Below are positions 27,450 to 36,511 of a stretch of 47,748 nt of DNA, in pieces. The first letter of the stretch is position 1. Each line of letters begins with the position of its first letter. The notes beneath the pieces are model-generated. The model saw only the letters and a program-made list of their open reading frames with translations, had not been told where the DNA came from and did not search any database. Both the position numbers and the translations under genes were made by a program. The stretch is from Actinomycetes bacterium (GTDB lineage Bacteria > Actinomycetota > Actinomycetes > Propionibacteriales > Propionibacteriaceae). The stretch is taken from positions 1-47,748 of the forward strand of contig JAEZZG010000024.1 in the NCBI GenBank assembly GCA_023442485.1, in the 5' to 3' direction.

Positions 27450-28772
27450 GTGAGCCTTACAACAAGCCCTGAGTCCAACTGCGTCGTTGACGTCCTCGGA
27501 ATCGACGTCGACGAACTGATTCCGACTCACTGGTACAACCTCAGCGCGGACTTCCCGGAGCCCATGCCGCCGCACCTTCACCCTGGAACGCGTGAACCCG
27601 TCGTTGTTGACGATTTGCTCGGGCTATTCCCCAAGCCACTAGCCGAACAAGAACTCTCCACTGAGCGCTACATCGAGATCCCGCAGCAAATCCGGGAAAT
27701 CTACGCGTCCTACCGCCCTGCACCACTGCATCGGGCGGTGCGTCTGGAACGCGTCCTCGGCACCAGAACCCGGATTTACTACAAATATGAGGGCGGCTCT
27801 CCTGCTGGGTCACACAAACCCAACACCTCAGTCGCCCAGGCCTACTACAACAAGATTTGCGGCATCAACCGCCTCACCACCGAGACCGGGGCCGGTCAGT
27901 GGGGTGCATCCTTGGCTTTCGCCTGCTCAATGCTAGGTATGGAGTGCGAGGTGTGGCAGGTTCGCGCCTCCTACGAGCAGAAGCCCTACCGTCGCGGCCA
28001 GATGTACGTCTACGGGTCGAACTGCTACTCGTCCCCGTCGGACCGCACCGAGGCTGGGCGCAAACTACGCCAACAGTTCCCCGACACTACGGGTTCACTC
28101 GGGATGGCTATCTCTGAGGCGGTCGAAGCCGCAGTCACTCAAGAAGGCACCAACTACGCCCTCGGCTCCGTGCTCAACCATGTCATGTTGCACCAGACGG
28201 TGATCGGCCTGGAAGCTATCACCCAGATGGAAAGACTCGGCGAAGACCAACCTGACGTGGTTTTCGGGTGCGCCGGTGGCGGCTCGAACCTGGCCGGTCT
28301 GGCCTTTCCTTTCATCGGGCGCAACCTGCGTGAAGGCACCACCACCCGGGTCGTCGCGGTCGAACCTGAGGCCTGTCCGAGTTTGACCCAAGGCAAATAT
28401 GACTACGATTTCGGGGACGCGTCCGGCCTGACCCCGCTGTTGAAGATGTACACCCTCGGCCATGATTTCGTCCCAAGCCCGATCCACGCCGGTGGTCTGC
28501 GCTACCACGGCATGTCACCGATGGTCTCCCACGCCTACCACCTCGGCTTGATGGACGCTATCGCTTTGCCCCAAGACGACGTCTTCAAAGCCGGGATTCA
28601 GTTCGCTCGCGCCGAGGGCATCATCCCGGCACCCGAGTCTTGCCACGCCATCGCCGGTGCGCTGAAATACGTCGCGGAGGAAAACCGAGACGAAGCTATC
28701 CTGATCGGGGTCTCCGGCAACGGCGTCTTGGACCTGTCCAGCTACGAGCAATTCCTGGACCACAATGTCTAG
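27450..28772 (+). CDS. TrpB2-type tryptophan synthase beta-like protein
   Basis: A 440-residue fold-type II PLP enzyme. The N-terminal RPAPLHRAVRLERVLGTRTR, the PLP lysine K123 in SPAGSHKPNTS, ETGAGQWGASLAFACSMLG and the phosphate loop CAGGGSNLAG all match tryptophan synthase beta chains. The extra N-terminal segment (WYNLSADFPEPMPPHLHP) is characteristic of the TrpB2 subgroup, which joins indole and serine to form tryptophan without a TrpA partner. No trpA is nearby, supporting a salvage role. GTG start behind GAGGAAAGG. A weak promoter (ATGACC, 17 bases, TACCCT) lies before 27412. It overlaps the next gene by eight bases. Confidence 0.93.
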   Translation: MSLTTSPESNCVVDVLGIDVDELIPTHWYNLSADFPEPMPPHLHPGTREPVVVDDLLGLFPKPLAEQELSTERYIEIPQQIREIYASYRPAPLHRAVRLERVLGTRTRIYYKYEGGSPAGSHKPNTSVAQAYYNKICGINRLTTETGAGQWGASLAFACSMLGMECEVWQVRASYEQKPYRRGQMYVYGSNCYSSPSDRTEAGRKLRQQFPDTTGSLGMAISEAVEAAVTQEGTNYALGSVLNHVMLHQTVIGLEAITQMERLGEDQPDVVFGCAGGGSNLAGLAFPFIGRNLREGTTTRVVAVEPEACPSLTQGKYDYDFGDASGLTPLLKMYTLGHDFVPSPIHAGGLRYHGMSPMVSHAYHLGLMDAIALPQDDVFKAGIQFARAEGIIPAPESCHAIAGALKYVAEENRDEAILIGVSGNGVLDLSSYEQFLDHNV

Positions 28773-29523
28773 CTCCGACGGCTCCGAGCGAGTGATCTTA
28801 GACGGCCCAGATTCACCACACGTCGTGGTCCCCGGGCGTCAATACCGCCACCTGATCTGGGATTTAGGCGGGACCATCTTCGACACCTACACCGAGTTGA
28901 ACGAGGTCCTGCACTCCCTGGTCAAAGCACACATCGACTTCGATCTCAGTGATGTCGCCCAACTCGCCCGAATCTCGACCGCCCACGCGATGAAGTGTCT
29001 GAGCACCATCAGCGAGGTCGCCCAATCCGTCTTCGAGAAGGCGGTGGCCGAACTCAAGAATTCCTGGATGACGACACCCCCGCCGTTGATGCCCGGGGTG
29101 GGCGAGGTGATGCAGGCGGTGGCTGCCGCTGGAGGGATGAACCTGGTCGTCACCCACCGGGACCGTGAATCCGCGACCGCCTTGTTGGATAGCACCGACT
29201 TGCCCGTCGACGACATGATTTGCGAGTCCGACGGTTTCGAGCGCAAACCCAAGCCACAGATGTTCACCACCATCCTGGCGCGCAACGGGGTCAGCTCTAA
29301 GCTCGCATTAGCAGTCGGCGACCGCCCGATTGATGCTGTGGGCGCAGACGCAGCCGGAGTAGATTCGCGCCTGCTGAACCCCGACGGCAAGAACCCGGCC
29401 TTCGCTTGCGACGAGATCGATTCCACCTGGGAAGATATTCAAATCGGTGCCCTCACCGACTTGATTCCGCTGATCGCTGAACCTGGGACGTGCGACGGGG
29501 AAGAGTCGCCTGAAGAACAGTGA
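28765..29523 (+). CDS. HAD superfamily hydrolase-like protein, translationally coupled to trpB2
   Basis: A 252-residue HAD protein. Motif I is IWDLGGTIFDTY: the nucleophile Asp is kept but the usual second Asp (DxDGT) is Gly. Motif II is VVTHRDRESA, motif III the lysine of ERKPKPQMF and motif IV LAVGDRPIDAVGADAAG. Glycine at the acid/base place occurs in some HAD lineages and may alter or weaken phosphatase action; the substrate is unknown. Its ATG lies inside the end of trpB2, so translation is probably coupled. The 3' end overlaps the convergent methyltransferase-like gene by 71 bases; the last 20 residues are acidic and poorly conserved in style. Confidence 0.85.
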   Translation: MSSSDGSERVILDGPDSPHVVVPGRQYRHLIWDLGGTIFDTYTELNEVLHSLVKAHIDFDLSDVAQLARISTAHAMKCLSTISEVAQSVFEKAVAELKNSWMTTPPPLMPGVGEVMQAVAAAGGMNLVVTHRDRESATALLDSTDLPVDDMICESDGFERKPKPQMFTTILARNGVSSKLALAVGDRPIDAVGADAAGVDSRLLNPDGKNPAFACDEIDSTWEDIQIGALTDLIPLIAEPGTCDGEESPEEQ

Positions 29524-30919
29524 ACTTCGGGTTGCGCCCCCGTTGCCTCACCTGGGCGAAATGGGCGGAAACGACTCGGCGATAACGCAACATCGAGTTG
29601 AAGACCACCCATAGCTGGCCGTCGTCCTTGACCACCCTGGCTGCCGCCTCCACCAGGCCATGAATTTGCCGGTCGTCAATACTCCCGGACCGGTGGAAGG
29701 GCGGGTTGAGAAGCACCAAGTCCACGCTGGCGTCTGGGACACCACTCATCGAGTAATCCCAGGTGACACAGATCCGGCTCTGGTCTCTCGGTGGCAGGAT
29801 TGCCCGGGCGCAGACGGTGGCAGTGACCGCGTCGTAGTTGTCATCCGAGGCGAGGAAACGAGGACGCAGGCCACGCGCGCAACAAAACCGGTCCGCCAGC
29901 AAGGTCAGACTGCCATTGCCGCATCCAAGATCGGCGATTGTCAGTTGTTGGGTTTCACAACCAACCCCGGTTGCAAAATAGTTGCGCCATGCGGTTGCGG
30001 CCGCTGAACTATCAAGCCAGTCGTCGAAGGATTCCAGGAGTAGCCGGGAGCCAAGATCGAGGGTGCTGCCGTGAAAGACCGAGCCGAAAGACACGGTGTT
30101 GACGGTGTGGCCGCGAAGTTCGATCTGGCCTTTGCAGAAGAGCTGACCTGCATCGCGTTGACGATCGAGAGGGCGGTGAGCGACGAGAAGACGGCTCTTT
30201 TGCCGGGCCCGAGAGGCGCTCACCTTGGCGAAATCTCGAGTCAGAGCCGTGGTATATGCCGGGGTGAGGAATTTCAGTCGGCCTCCCACCGCGAGGGCGG
30301 GTGAACTCTGGGAGCTACTCCCCCACGGGATTGATCTATCCCAATCAACATTGTCGTCACTGCTGTGGGCAAGGTCAGCCGAGTTCGCCCCGACGGCTAA
30401 GGCTCTCTCGTCGTGATGGTTGAGGACCTCTGCGCCACTTACCCCGACGCCATTGGTGACGAATGCCTGCGCGATGACTTGGCTGTATCTTTCCATCGCA
30501 GCAACGGAGGTAGGCAGTTTCAGCAGGCAGAGTTGGGTGGATGACTTCACCGTGCCCGTGACGGGATCGTCGACACACTCATCCACTATCTCGACCGTTG
30601 CGCAACTGTTTTGCAACACCTGACAGACGTGTTCGACATTGGATCGGATGGCATTGAGAGAGCCTCGCGATCGGCTCCAGACACGCACCGTCGAGTCCGG
30701 GGTCAGTAAGGAGGCCACACCGCAGGTCAGAGCACCGAACTCGTCGTCGATGATGGCGACGTCACTGGTGCGGTGATGGGTGAGGAAGTCTGCGGCAAAA
30801 TCGAGTAACAGCCGGTCAGTGGCGTCGACGCAGACGTGTGCGGGGTCCAGCTTCATCGGGGCTGGGGAGATCAGCTCGTCGAGCCAGGCCCAGCCGGGTT
30901 CCAGCTCGGGTGCGGTCAT
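29453..30919 (-). CDS. RsmC/RlmG-like rRNA (guanine-N2)-methyltransferase
   Basis: Two tandem Rossmann-like halves, as in RlmG and RsmC. The N-terminal half is degenerate (VAIIDDEFGALTCGVAS); the C-terminal half has the SAM motif IADLGCGNGSLTLL (about residue 330) and the catalytic LVLLNPPFHRSG (about residue 405), where NPPF is the signature of base-N methylation. These enzymes methylate guanine N2 in ribosomal RNA. At 488 residues it is about 110 longer than RlmG, with a low-complexity insert at about residues 185-260. A 71-base overlap with the convergent HAD gene suggests one of the two tails is dispensable. Which rRNA position it modifies cannot be told. Confidence 0.8.
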   Translation of the reverse strand: MTAPELEPGWAWLDELISPAPMKLDPAHVCVDATDRLLLDFAADFLTHHRTSDVAIIDDEFGALTCGVASLLTPDSTVRVWSRSRGSLNAIRSNVEHVCQVLQNSCATVEIVDECVDDPVTGTVKSSTQLCLLKLPTSVAAMERYSQVIAQAFVTNGVGVSGAEVLNHHDERALAVGANSADLAHSSDDNVDWDRSIPWGSSSQSSPALAVGGRLKFLTPAYTTALTRDFAKVSASRARQKSRLLVAHRPLDRQRDAGQLFCKGQIELRGHTVNTVSFGSVFHGSTLDLGSRLLLESFDDWLDSSAAATAWRNYFATGVGCETQQLTIADLGCGNGSLTLLADRFCCARGLRPRFLASDDNYDAVTATVCARAILPPRDQSRICVTWDYSMSGVPDASVDLVLLNPPFHRSGSIDDRQIHGLVEAAARVVKDDGQLWVVFNSMLRYRRVVSAHFAQVRQRGRNPKFTVLQATLPRRTSQVQRSAESSR

Positions 30920-30997
30920 GGCGTCATGGTAGACGACAAACCGATGCCGTCACACCTTGAGGAACCGCAGGTGGCGCACAGATTCTCATGATTCCGG

Positions 30998-31011
30998 TGA
31001 ACTAATGTTCA
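30998..31011. promoter_or_regulatory. Possible operator upstream of PPi-PEPCK
   Basis: TGAACTAATGTTCA is a perfect inverted repeat (TGAAC-TAAT-GTTCA) 83-96 bases before the presumed start. Its size suits a dimeric regulator, but I cannot assign one and no clear promoter boxes were identified around it. Confidence 0.3.
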
Positions 31012-31093
31012 AAGCCATTGGAAACACTCTCCACGGCTGTTCAAGTGGGGAAAGGGGGCTTAAACCCTGGTGAAACCGAGGAATAATGGTTAC

Positions 31094-34000
31094 ATGCAGT
31101 ACTCATCTGTCAACCAGCACGTCAATGACGCGATTAACCTGCGCTTGGCACTGATCGGTGCGCCTTATCCGCACGAGGATGCCAATGCCACCCAAACCCA
31201 GCTCGTCGAGCCGATTTTCGCTCGTCAACGTGAGATGAATCGACTTCTGGACCATCGCCTCTGCCCGGCGGACCAGCGCGTCCAGAACTGGCTTGATGAG
31301 TACCTCAAGGATGAGGAGGTCAAGCCTCAGATTCCCCGCCGTTCCGTGGTTCTCGATCAACCGGGTCTAGCTAGGGGTTTGAGTCTCCCTGTTCACGGCG
31401 ACGAATTCCATTCCCCTTGGCTTGAGAGCTACCGGGTTCAGCAGGGCGTACTGCATAACCCGATGAATGATCGCCGCACCACCGCCGGCGTCTTCCATCT
31501 TGCTGAATCGGCCCTACCCATCCCCGACGACAAGCTGATCTGCCCTCGCTCGGTGTTCGCCAAACTCCTCCAGGCGGCATTCAACCCGCCTCAGGACCTG
31601 CTTCGGCTTCCCTACACCTCCGAGGAACCTGAGCAGGCCGCCTGCTGGGTGTCCTTGCTGATGCGTCCCTTGGTGATTCCGGCTGTTCCTGGCCGCACCC
31701 ACGAAAAGCGCATGGAGACCAGGTTCTTCACCCCAGGCGGTCTGGTGTGTAATCTCGATTTCGTCGAGGGTATCTTCGGCAACGCCGGAGACCCGATGCT
31801 GCCTCAGAACGACTCTGCACTCGACACCCTCGGGTGGACCGGGCACACCGGCTTCGTCGTCCTCGCCCCTCACCTGACCAGCCTGACTAAGAAGGAACTC
31901 GGCCTGCCCCACTGGGATGACGCCACCGAGCGCCAGCGCCGGGACGGCATGTGCTGGCAGAGCGAGACCGATCTGTACAACGACGGCAAGGCATTTAAGG
32001 TGTGCGCCCGCGACGACAAGGGCATCGTCGTCACCATCATCGCCGACAACTACTTCGGCTACTGCAAGAAGGAAATCAAGACCCAGATTTCCTATTCGTC
32101 AAACCTGATGGGCTGCTCCGAGGAAGAGCACTCCGGCGGTGCCTTGTGCTTCCCGGCTTACAACCTCGGCCACGATTTCCTCGATATTTACACCCCATCC
32201 GATTACACCGTCGCTGACGTGGTCGCTCGCAACCCTGAAACATTCGAGGTCCAGCCAGACGGGTACGCCTTGTTCACCGATGACCCGCACACCATCTTGG
32301 TTCCCGGTGGGGCTAACTACGATCTGACGAACCGCCGCATCACCTGGGAGCTTGACGGCACCCAGCGCGAGATCAAGCTCCAAGCCGGAAAGACCTACAT
32401 CACCCCGTCTGGTTACCGGGTTTACGCCAAGCACCGTGAGGAAGACGCGACCGCATGGCATCTGGTCGGGGTGTCTCCGCAAGCTACCCAGGCGCATAAG
32501 CCGGCGACTGTCTCCGGTGGCGGAAAGTCAGAGATTTCCAAGTCCTTGCTTGACGCCTTCCAGTACGGGACCTCCTTCGTCGGCGATTTCGACGTCGATA
32601 TCAAAGAGGTCGAAAACCTGCTGGCCCGCGACTACCAGAACCGGTTCGCCGATCCTTCCCGCAACGGTGTTGACCACCGGCCTATTCTCTCCCCGGAGAG
32701 GTCGCTGGGTTCAGTGATCAAACTGTTGACCCCTCGGGCTGAGTATTCTGACGACTACAACAACTTCTTGAGGTCGATCCCCTCCTACATCAAGGAGCTG
32801 ATCTTTACCATCAAGCGTGACTTCCGTCCTGAATGGAAGGGGTGGCGCGAACACTTCTCGGTTGACGTCACCAATGGCCGCTGGGGCAATGCGCTGCGTC
32901 TCGACGGCGAAAAGATCATGGTCAACATGTTGCGTGTTGGTTTCGAGCCGGATGGCTCCTGGCGTCTGTTCTCACTGCGCCCCGACTTTTCACCCGTGAT
33001 CAAGGTGCAAACTGAGGATGACATCTCTGCGTCGACGGTCTGCCGTCCCTGGGATGACGCCGATGGCTTGCCCCGCAAGTACGTCGCGAACTGTGAGATG
33101 TTGCTCTTCCAGCGCCCCGACGACGCGGTAGTTCGCGGCTATGACAAACAGGCAGAGCGTGACCTATCCACCCCTGGCACATTCATCTCGAACTTCGAGC
33201 CACTCACCCCAGCCGCTGCCCGCGAGATTCTCGAGGACGTCCAGGCCTTCTCCGAATACACCGCCCCGATGCAAGAGGTGATCCGCAAGGCGGCAGCCAC
33301 CCCTGACGATGCCAACCCGAAGTTCTTCGTGTGCTCGTCGATGTCGCGCCTGGTGGACGGGAAGCGCTCGAAGAATCCACGCTACCTGCAGAACCGCCCG
33401 GACGTTGCGAACCCGCGCGCGACCGAGCTGGCCTCCCTGGCCACTCACCTCTACCGCAAGGTTCCGTTGGAAGCGGCTGCCCCGTGGCCAGTCGATATTG
33501 TCGCCGCTGGCCGCCGCAACAACCCTCCCGAAGATGGCGTCCCGGCATTGTGTGCCTACAACCCGCTCCACTTCATGGAACTACCCGAATTGTTAATGGA
33601 GTTCATCTCGTCTATGACGGGCAAGTCGCCGTCAACTACTGGCGCGGGCTCCGAGGGCGCCATGACGAAGGGCCCGTTCAACATGTTGCCGACGGTCTAC
33701 GACCTCAACACCGCGCTCCTGTCCTTCGCTTTGACCGGATATGACGGCTGGCTGTCATCTGCCGGATTCATCGGCCCCCACGTCGAGGTTGCCCACGACA
33801 TCTCGATGCTGATTCCCGAGCTATTCGCCCGAATGACCCCACAAGAGCGCGACTCCAAGGCTCTGATCGAAGGTGAATTCCTCGAAAAGATCGAAGACTA
33901 CGAGTACGAAGGCCGCCTGATCCGGGCTTCGAGGCTCGGCTACCGGATCAACACTCGATTCGTCACTCACTACTTCGCCAGAATCTTCCTCCACCCCGAC

Positions 34001-34486
34001 ATGGTCTTCCCGGAGAACATGCTCCACCCGGAGATTCAGGATCCGAAGATCTTCGCCGATTCTATCGACGTCATCGTCAAGACCCACGAACGTGTGGCCA
34101 AGATGTACTTCGAGGACGGGACGGTCGAACTCGCTTGTCCGCCACTGCGCAAACTGCTCGAGATCATGGCCTACGGCAAGACTGAAGAGGGCTGGGGCCT
34201 GGATACCCCAGATTTCAGGCAGATGTTCACCCGTGACGCCATCGTCAACTCTGACTGGTACCAGGCCCGTCTCGATGCCCAACAACAGGGTGAGATCGCT
34301 TTGACTAAGGCATCGTGTGAAGCGTTGAAGGCCTTCATTGACAGCCCCTCAAACAGCGAAGTGGTCACTGCCTTGGGTCTGGAAGAAAGACTAGACACTG
34401 CCGAGGATTACCTCGCCCAGGTCTCCTCGACGCAGTACCGGGAGAATCTGGCCGGGACGACCGGACGCGAGGTGCGCTTCCTCTAG
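31094..34486 (+). CDS. Pyrophosphate-dependent phosphoenolpyruvate carboxykinase
   Basis: About 1,130 residues, far longer than the ATP or GTP enzymes (500-620), and without their kinase motifs. The length and the segment GKSPSTTGAGSEGAMTKGPF (residues about 842-861) match the PPi-type PEP carboxykinase described from Propionibacterium and Entamoeba. The reaction joins oxaloacetate and pyrophosphate with PEP, CO2 and phosphate. In propionic-acid bacteria this would serve anaplerotic CO2 fixation or gluconeogenesis. The ATG at 31094 is ten bases after GAGGAA; a GTG at 31070 would add eight residues. The gene stands alone, divergent from the methyltransferase, and is followed 86 bases later by the universal stress protein. 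Codon use looks highly expressed (few rare codons). Confidence 0.88.
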   Translation: MQYSSVNQHVNDAINLRLALIGAPYPHEDANATQTQLVEPIFARQREMNRLLDHRLCPADQRVQNWLDEYLKDEEVKPQIPRRSVVLDQPGLARGLSLPVHGDEFHSPWLESYRVQQGVLHNPMNDRRTTAGVFHLAESALPIPDDKLICPRSVFAKLLQAAFNPPQDLLRLPYTSEEPEQAACWVSLLMRPLVIPAVPGRTHEKRMETRFFTPGGLVCNLDFVEGIFGNAGDPMLPQNDSALDTLGWTGHTGFVVLAPHLTSLTKKELGLPHWDDATERQRRDGMCWQSETDLYNDGKAFKVCARDDKGIVVTIIADNYFGYCKKEIKTQISYSSNLMGCSEEEHSGGALCFPAYNLGHDFLDIYTPSDYTVADVVARNPETFEVQPDGYALFTDDPHTILVPGGANYDLTNRRITWELDGTQREIKLQAGKTYITPSGYRVYAKHREEDATAWHLVGVSPQATQAHKPATVSGGGKSEISKSLLDAFQYGTSFVGDFDVDIKEVENLLARDYQNRFADPSRNGVDHRPILSPERSLGSVIKLLTPRAEYSDDYNNFLRSIPSYIKELIFTIKRDFRPEWKGWREHFSVDVTNGRWGNALRLDGEKIMVNMLRVGFEPDGSWRLFSLRPDFSPVIKVQTEDDISASTVCRPWDDADGLPRKYVANCEMLLFQRPDDAVVRGYDKQAERDLSTPGTFISNFEPLTPAAAREILEDVQAFSEYTAPMQEVIRKAAATPDDANPKFFVCSSMSRLVDGKRSKNPRYLQNRPDVANPRATELASLATHLYRKVPLEAAAPWPVDIVAAGRRNNPPEDGVPALCAYNPLHFMELPELLMEFISSMTGKSPSTTGAGSEGAMTKGPFNMLPTVYDLNTALLSFALTGYDGWLSSAGFIGPHVEVAHDISMLIPELFARMTPQERDSKALIEGEFLEKIEDYEYEGRLIRASRLGYRINTRFVTHYFARIFLHPDMVFPENMLHPEIQDPKIFADSIDVIVKTHERVAKMYFEDGTVELACPPLRKLLEIMAYGKTEEGWGLDTPDFRQMFTRDAIVNSDWYQARLDAQQQGEIALTKASCEALKAFIDSPSNSEVVTALGLEERLDTAEDYLAQVSSTQYRENLAGTTGREVRFL

Positions 34487-34572
34487 GACGCAGTTTGGCC
34501 TAGCTCACACATCAAGGATCGATCCGAGGCAAGATTGACGTACAAGGTCTCCAAGTCTCGAAGGGAGCCGTC

Positions 34573-35496
34573 ATGATTGACATTGATGTTCACGAACGAA
34601 TTGTTGTTGGTGCTCATCCGATCCGTGGGTCAGAATCCACCGTGCGCTGGGCCGCCCGTCATGCTGCGAGGTCGGGGCTGGGTTTGACGATCGCGATGGC
34701 CTACCCCGACGTCAACCTCCCCCAGCAGTGGCGAGCCATCAAGGCAAAGCGCGAGACTAAGTTCATCAAGATGTCCAAGGCTGCCGCCGAGCAGCGTCTG
34801 GCCGAGGTAGTGGAGCTGGCCCGAGCCGAACAGCCGGGTCTTGACGTCAACAGCATTATCCACGGCAATGATGCGGCGGAGCTTTTGGTGACCTTATCGA
34901 CCAAGGCCCACCTCGTAGTGGTCGGCACCCACTCCGTCAATGGCGTTGGCTCGATTGCCTTGGGCGGTATTGCCGATACCGTCCTGGTTCACTCGAAGTG
35001 TTCGGTGGCGGCGGTTCCACGCGAATATGCCGAAGATCGCCAAGGCCCGGTTGTGGTCGGCGTCGACGAAGATACTCGCGCGGATACCACGGTCGCTTTG
35101 GCTTTGGCTGAGGCCGCTCACAGTGATTCCGACGTGATTATGGTCAATGCCTGGCAGATTCCGGCGTCGTGGGGAGAAAATGCGCCTTACATCGTCTCCG
35201 CTGAGGAACAGCAAGAGATTTCGGCGGCGTCTATGGAGATGTTGACGAATACCTTGGCGAAGGTGGCACATCTGCATCCACACATCAAGGTGACGAAGAA
35301 GTCCGTGTGCGCGATTGCGTCTGAGGCTTTGGCGGAGGAGTCAAAGACGGCTCGGGTGATCTATGTCGGTAATCGCGGACGGGGCGGGTTTGCTGGGTTG
35401 TTGCTGGGGTCGACTTGCCGTCAGTTAGCCCGTCAATCCCAGTGCCCGGTGATTGTGGTGCGCGTGTTCGGTTCGGCACCGTCCAGTGACAAGTAG
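34573..35496 (+). CDS. Universal stress protein, tandem UspA domains
   Basis: Two UspA domains of about 145 residues each make up 307 residues. The first has VVGTHSVNGVGSIALGGIAD; the second has VGNRGRGGFAGLLLGSTCRQ, a good match to the ATP-binding G-2x-G-9x-G(S/T) motif, so at least the second half probably binds ATP. In actinobacteria such tandem proteins respond to stasis or low oxygen. GGGAG precedes the ATG by five bases. It lies between PPi-PEPCK and a small VapB-like gene on the same strand. Confidence 0.93.
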   Translation: MIDIDVHERIVVGAHPIRGSESTVRWAARHAARSGLGLTIAMAYPDVNLPQQWRAIKAKRETKFIKMSKAAAEQRLAEVVELARAEQPGLDVNSIIHGNDAAELLVTLSTKAHLVVVGTHSVNGVGSIALGGIADTVLVHSKCSVAAVPREYAEDRQGPVVVGVDEDTRADTTVALALAEAAHSDSDVIMVNAWQIPASWGENAPYIVSAEEQQEISAASMEMLTNTLAKVAHLHPHIKVTKKSVCAIASEALAEESKTARVIYVGNRGRGGFAGLLLGSTCRQLARQSQCPVIVVRVFGSAPSSDK

Positions 35497-35509
35497 ATAG
35501 ACTGACATC

Positions 35510-35803
35510 GTGATTTTCAAGCGTGTAGGTGATGGACGTCCGTACCCCGACCACGGATATGTGCAGAAACAATGGGCTGCTGTTCCCCCTCGCCAGGTGC
35601 GGTTGGACGCATTAGTGACCACGAAGCGGACCTTGGATCTGGAACGATTGCTGGACGAGGATTCCACCTTCTACGGCGACCTGTTCGCCCATGTGGTCGC
35701 TTATCGCGGTGAGCTCTATCTCGAAGACGGGCTGCACCGGGCGCTGCGGGCGGCTCTGCAACAACGCCAGACGATGCACGCTAGGGTATTGGAGTTGCAG
35801 TAA
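35510..35803 (+). CDS. Small actinobacterial protein annotated in relatives as VapB-like
   Basis: 97 residues. I recognise the pattern VPPRQVRLDALVTTKRTLDL, EDSTFYGDLFAHVV and ELYLEDGLHRALRAALQQRQ as a family highly conserved across actinobacteria, usually placed next to a LytR_C protein as here. Automated annotation often calls it a VapB-family antitoxin, but no toxin gene (PIN domain) lies beside it, so a toxin-antitoxin role is unproven. It starts 13 bases after the stress protein gene and is followed 45 bases later by the LytR_C gene. Confidence 0.8.
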   Translation: MIFKRVGDGRPYPDHGYVQKQWAAVPPRQVRLDALVTTKRTLDLERLLDEDSTFYGDLFAHVVAYRGELYLEDGLHRALRAALQQRQTMHARVLELQ

Positions 35804-35848
35804 GGTACTACTGGCAGTCGTGAGTTTCGTCGAGGATCGGAGAGTCTG

Positions 35849-36436
35849 GTGAGGCAGTTCTGGAGTGACTACAAGTCCCCCATAACGTTGCTTGTTCTGC
35901 TCATTCTGCTGTTCGCGGGCGCCTGGTGGGGTTACCGCAATGTGATGTCTCCTCTACCGAAACCTGACCCGATCCCTTGTGTCAGTGAAACCGTCGGGGC
36001 CGAACTTGGGGCGTCGAAGGTTACCGTGAGGGTCTACAACGCTGGTGAGACTACCGGGTTGGCTACGCGGATTGGCCGCACCCTCTCCGCTAAGGGTTTC
36101 ATCGTCAAGACCAAAGACAACATCGACCAGGACGTCACCAAGGCGTTGATCATCGGTTCTAATGAAAACGACCCTGAGGTGAAGCTGGTCGCCGGTTTCT
36201 TCATCAACCCGGAGATTCGCGGGGATGGGCGAGTCGACCACATCGTTGACATCATCGTCGGCAACGACTTTGAAGGGATGAACACCGAAGCCCCCGTGAC
36301 AGTCCCCGTTGAAGGAGGCGTGGTGTGTCTGCCTCCGACGGCGACCCCCACCCCGTCAATCCCTGCCTCGACCGACCCAACTGACGCTCAGACCACCGCC
36401 CCTGAACCTGCGGCTTCGTCAACAACTCAATCCTAG
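35849..36436 (+). CDS. LytR C-terminal domain-containing membrane protein
   Basis: 195 residues: a short cytoplasmic start, one membrane span (ITLLVLLILLFAGAWWGY, about 12-29), then an extracytoplasmic LytR_C domain (KVTVRVYNAGETTGLATRIG to VDIIVGNDFEGM) and a Pro/Thr/Ser tail. LytR_C domains often accompany LCP cell-wall ligases, but here stand alone without the catalytic LCP domain, so a cell-envelope role is likely but undefined. GTG start behind GGAGAG. It follows the VapB-like gene, the usual actinobacterial order. Confidence 0.87.
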   Translation: MRQFWSDYKSPITLLVLLILLFAGAWWGYRNVMSPLPKPDPIPCVSETVGAELGASKVTVRVYNAGETTGLATRIGRTLSAKGFIVKTKDNIDQDVTKALIIGSNENDPEVKLVAGFFINPEIRGDGRVDHIVDIIVGNDFEGMNTEAPVTVPVEGGVVCLPPTATPTPSIPASTDPTDAQTTAPEPAASSTTQS

Positions 36437-36511
36437 GCTTTTACGCTCCACCGACCAGGCCGTTCCACCCCATTTAGACGAATACATCCCCGACGAGTGA
36501 GGGAGGCTAGC

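Noticed and set aside
35510..35803. A complete toxin-antitoxin module
   Set aside because: No PIN-domain or other small toxin gene lies on either side; neighbours are a stress protein and a LytR_C protein.
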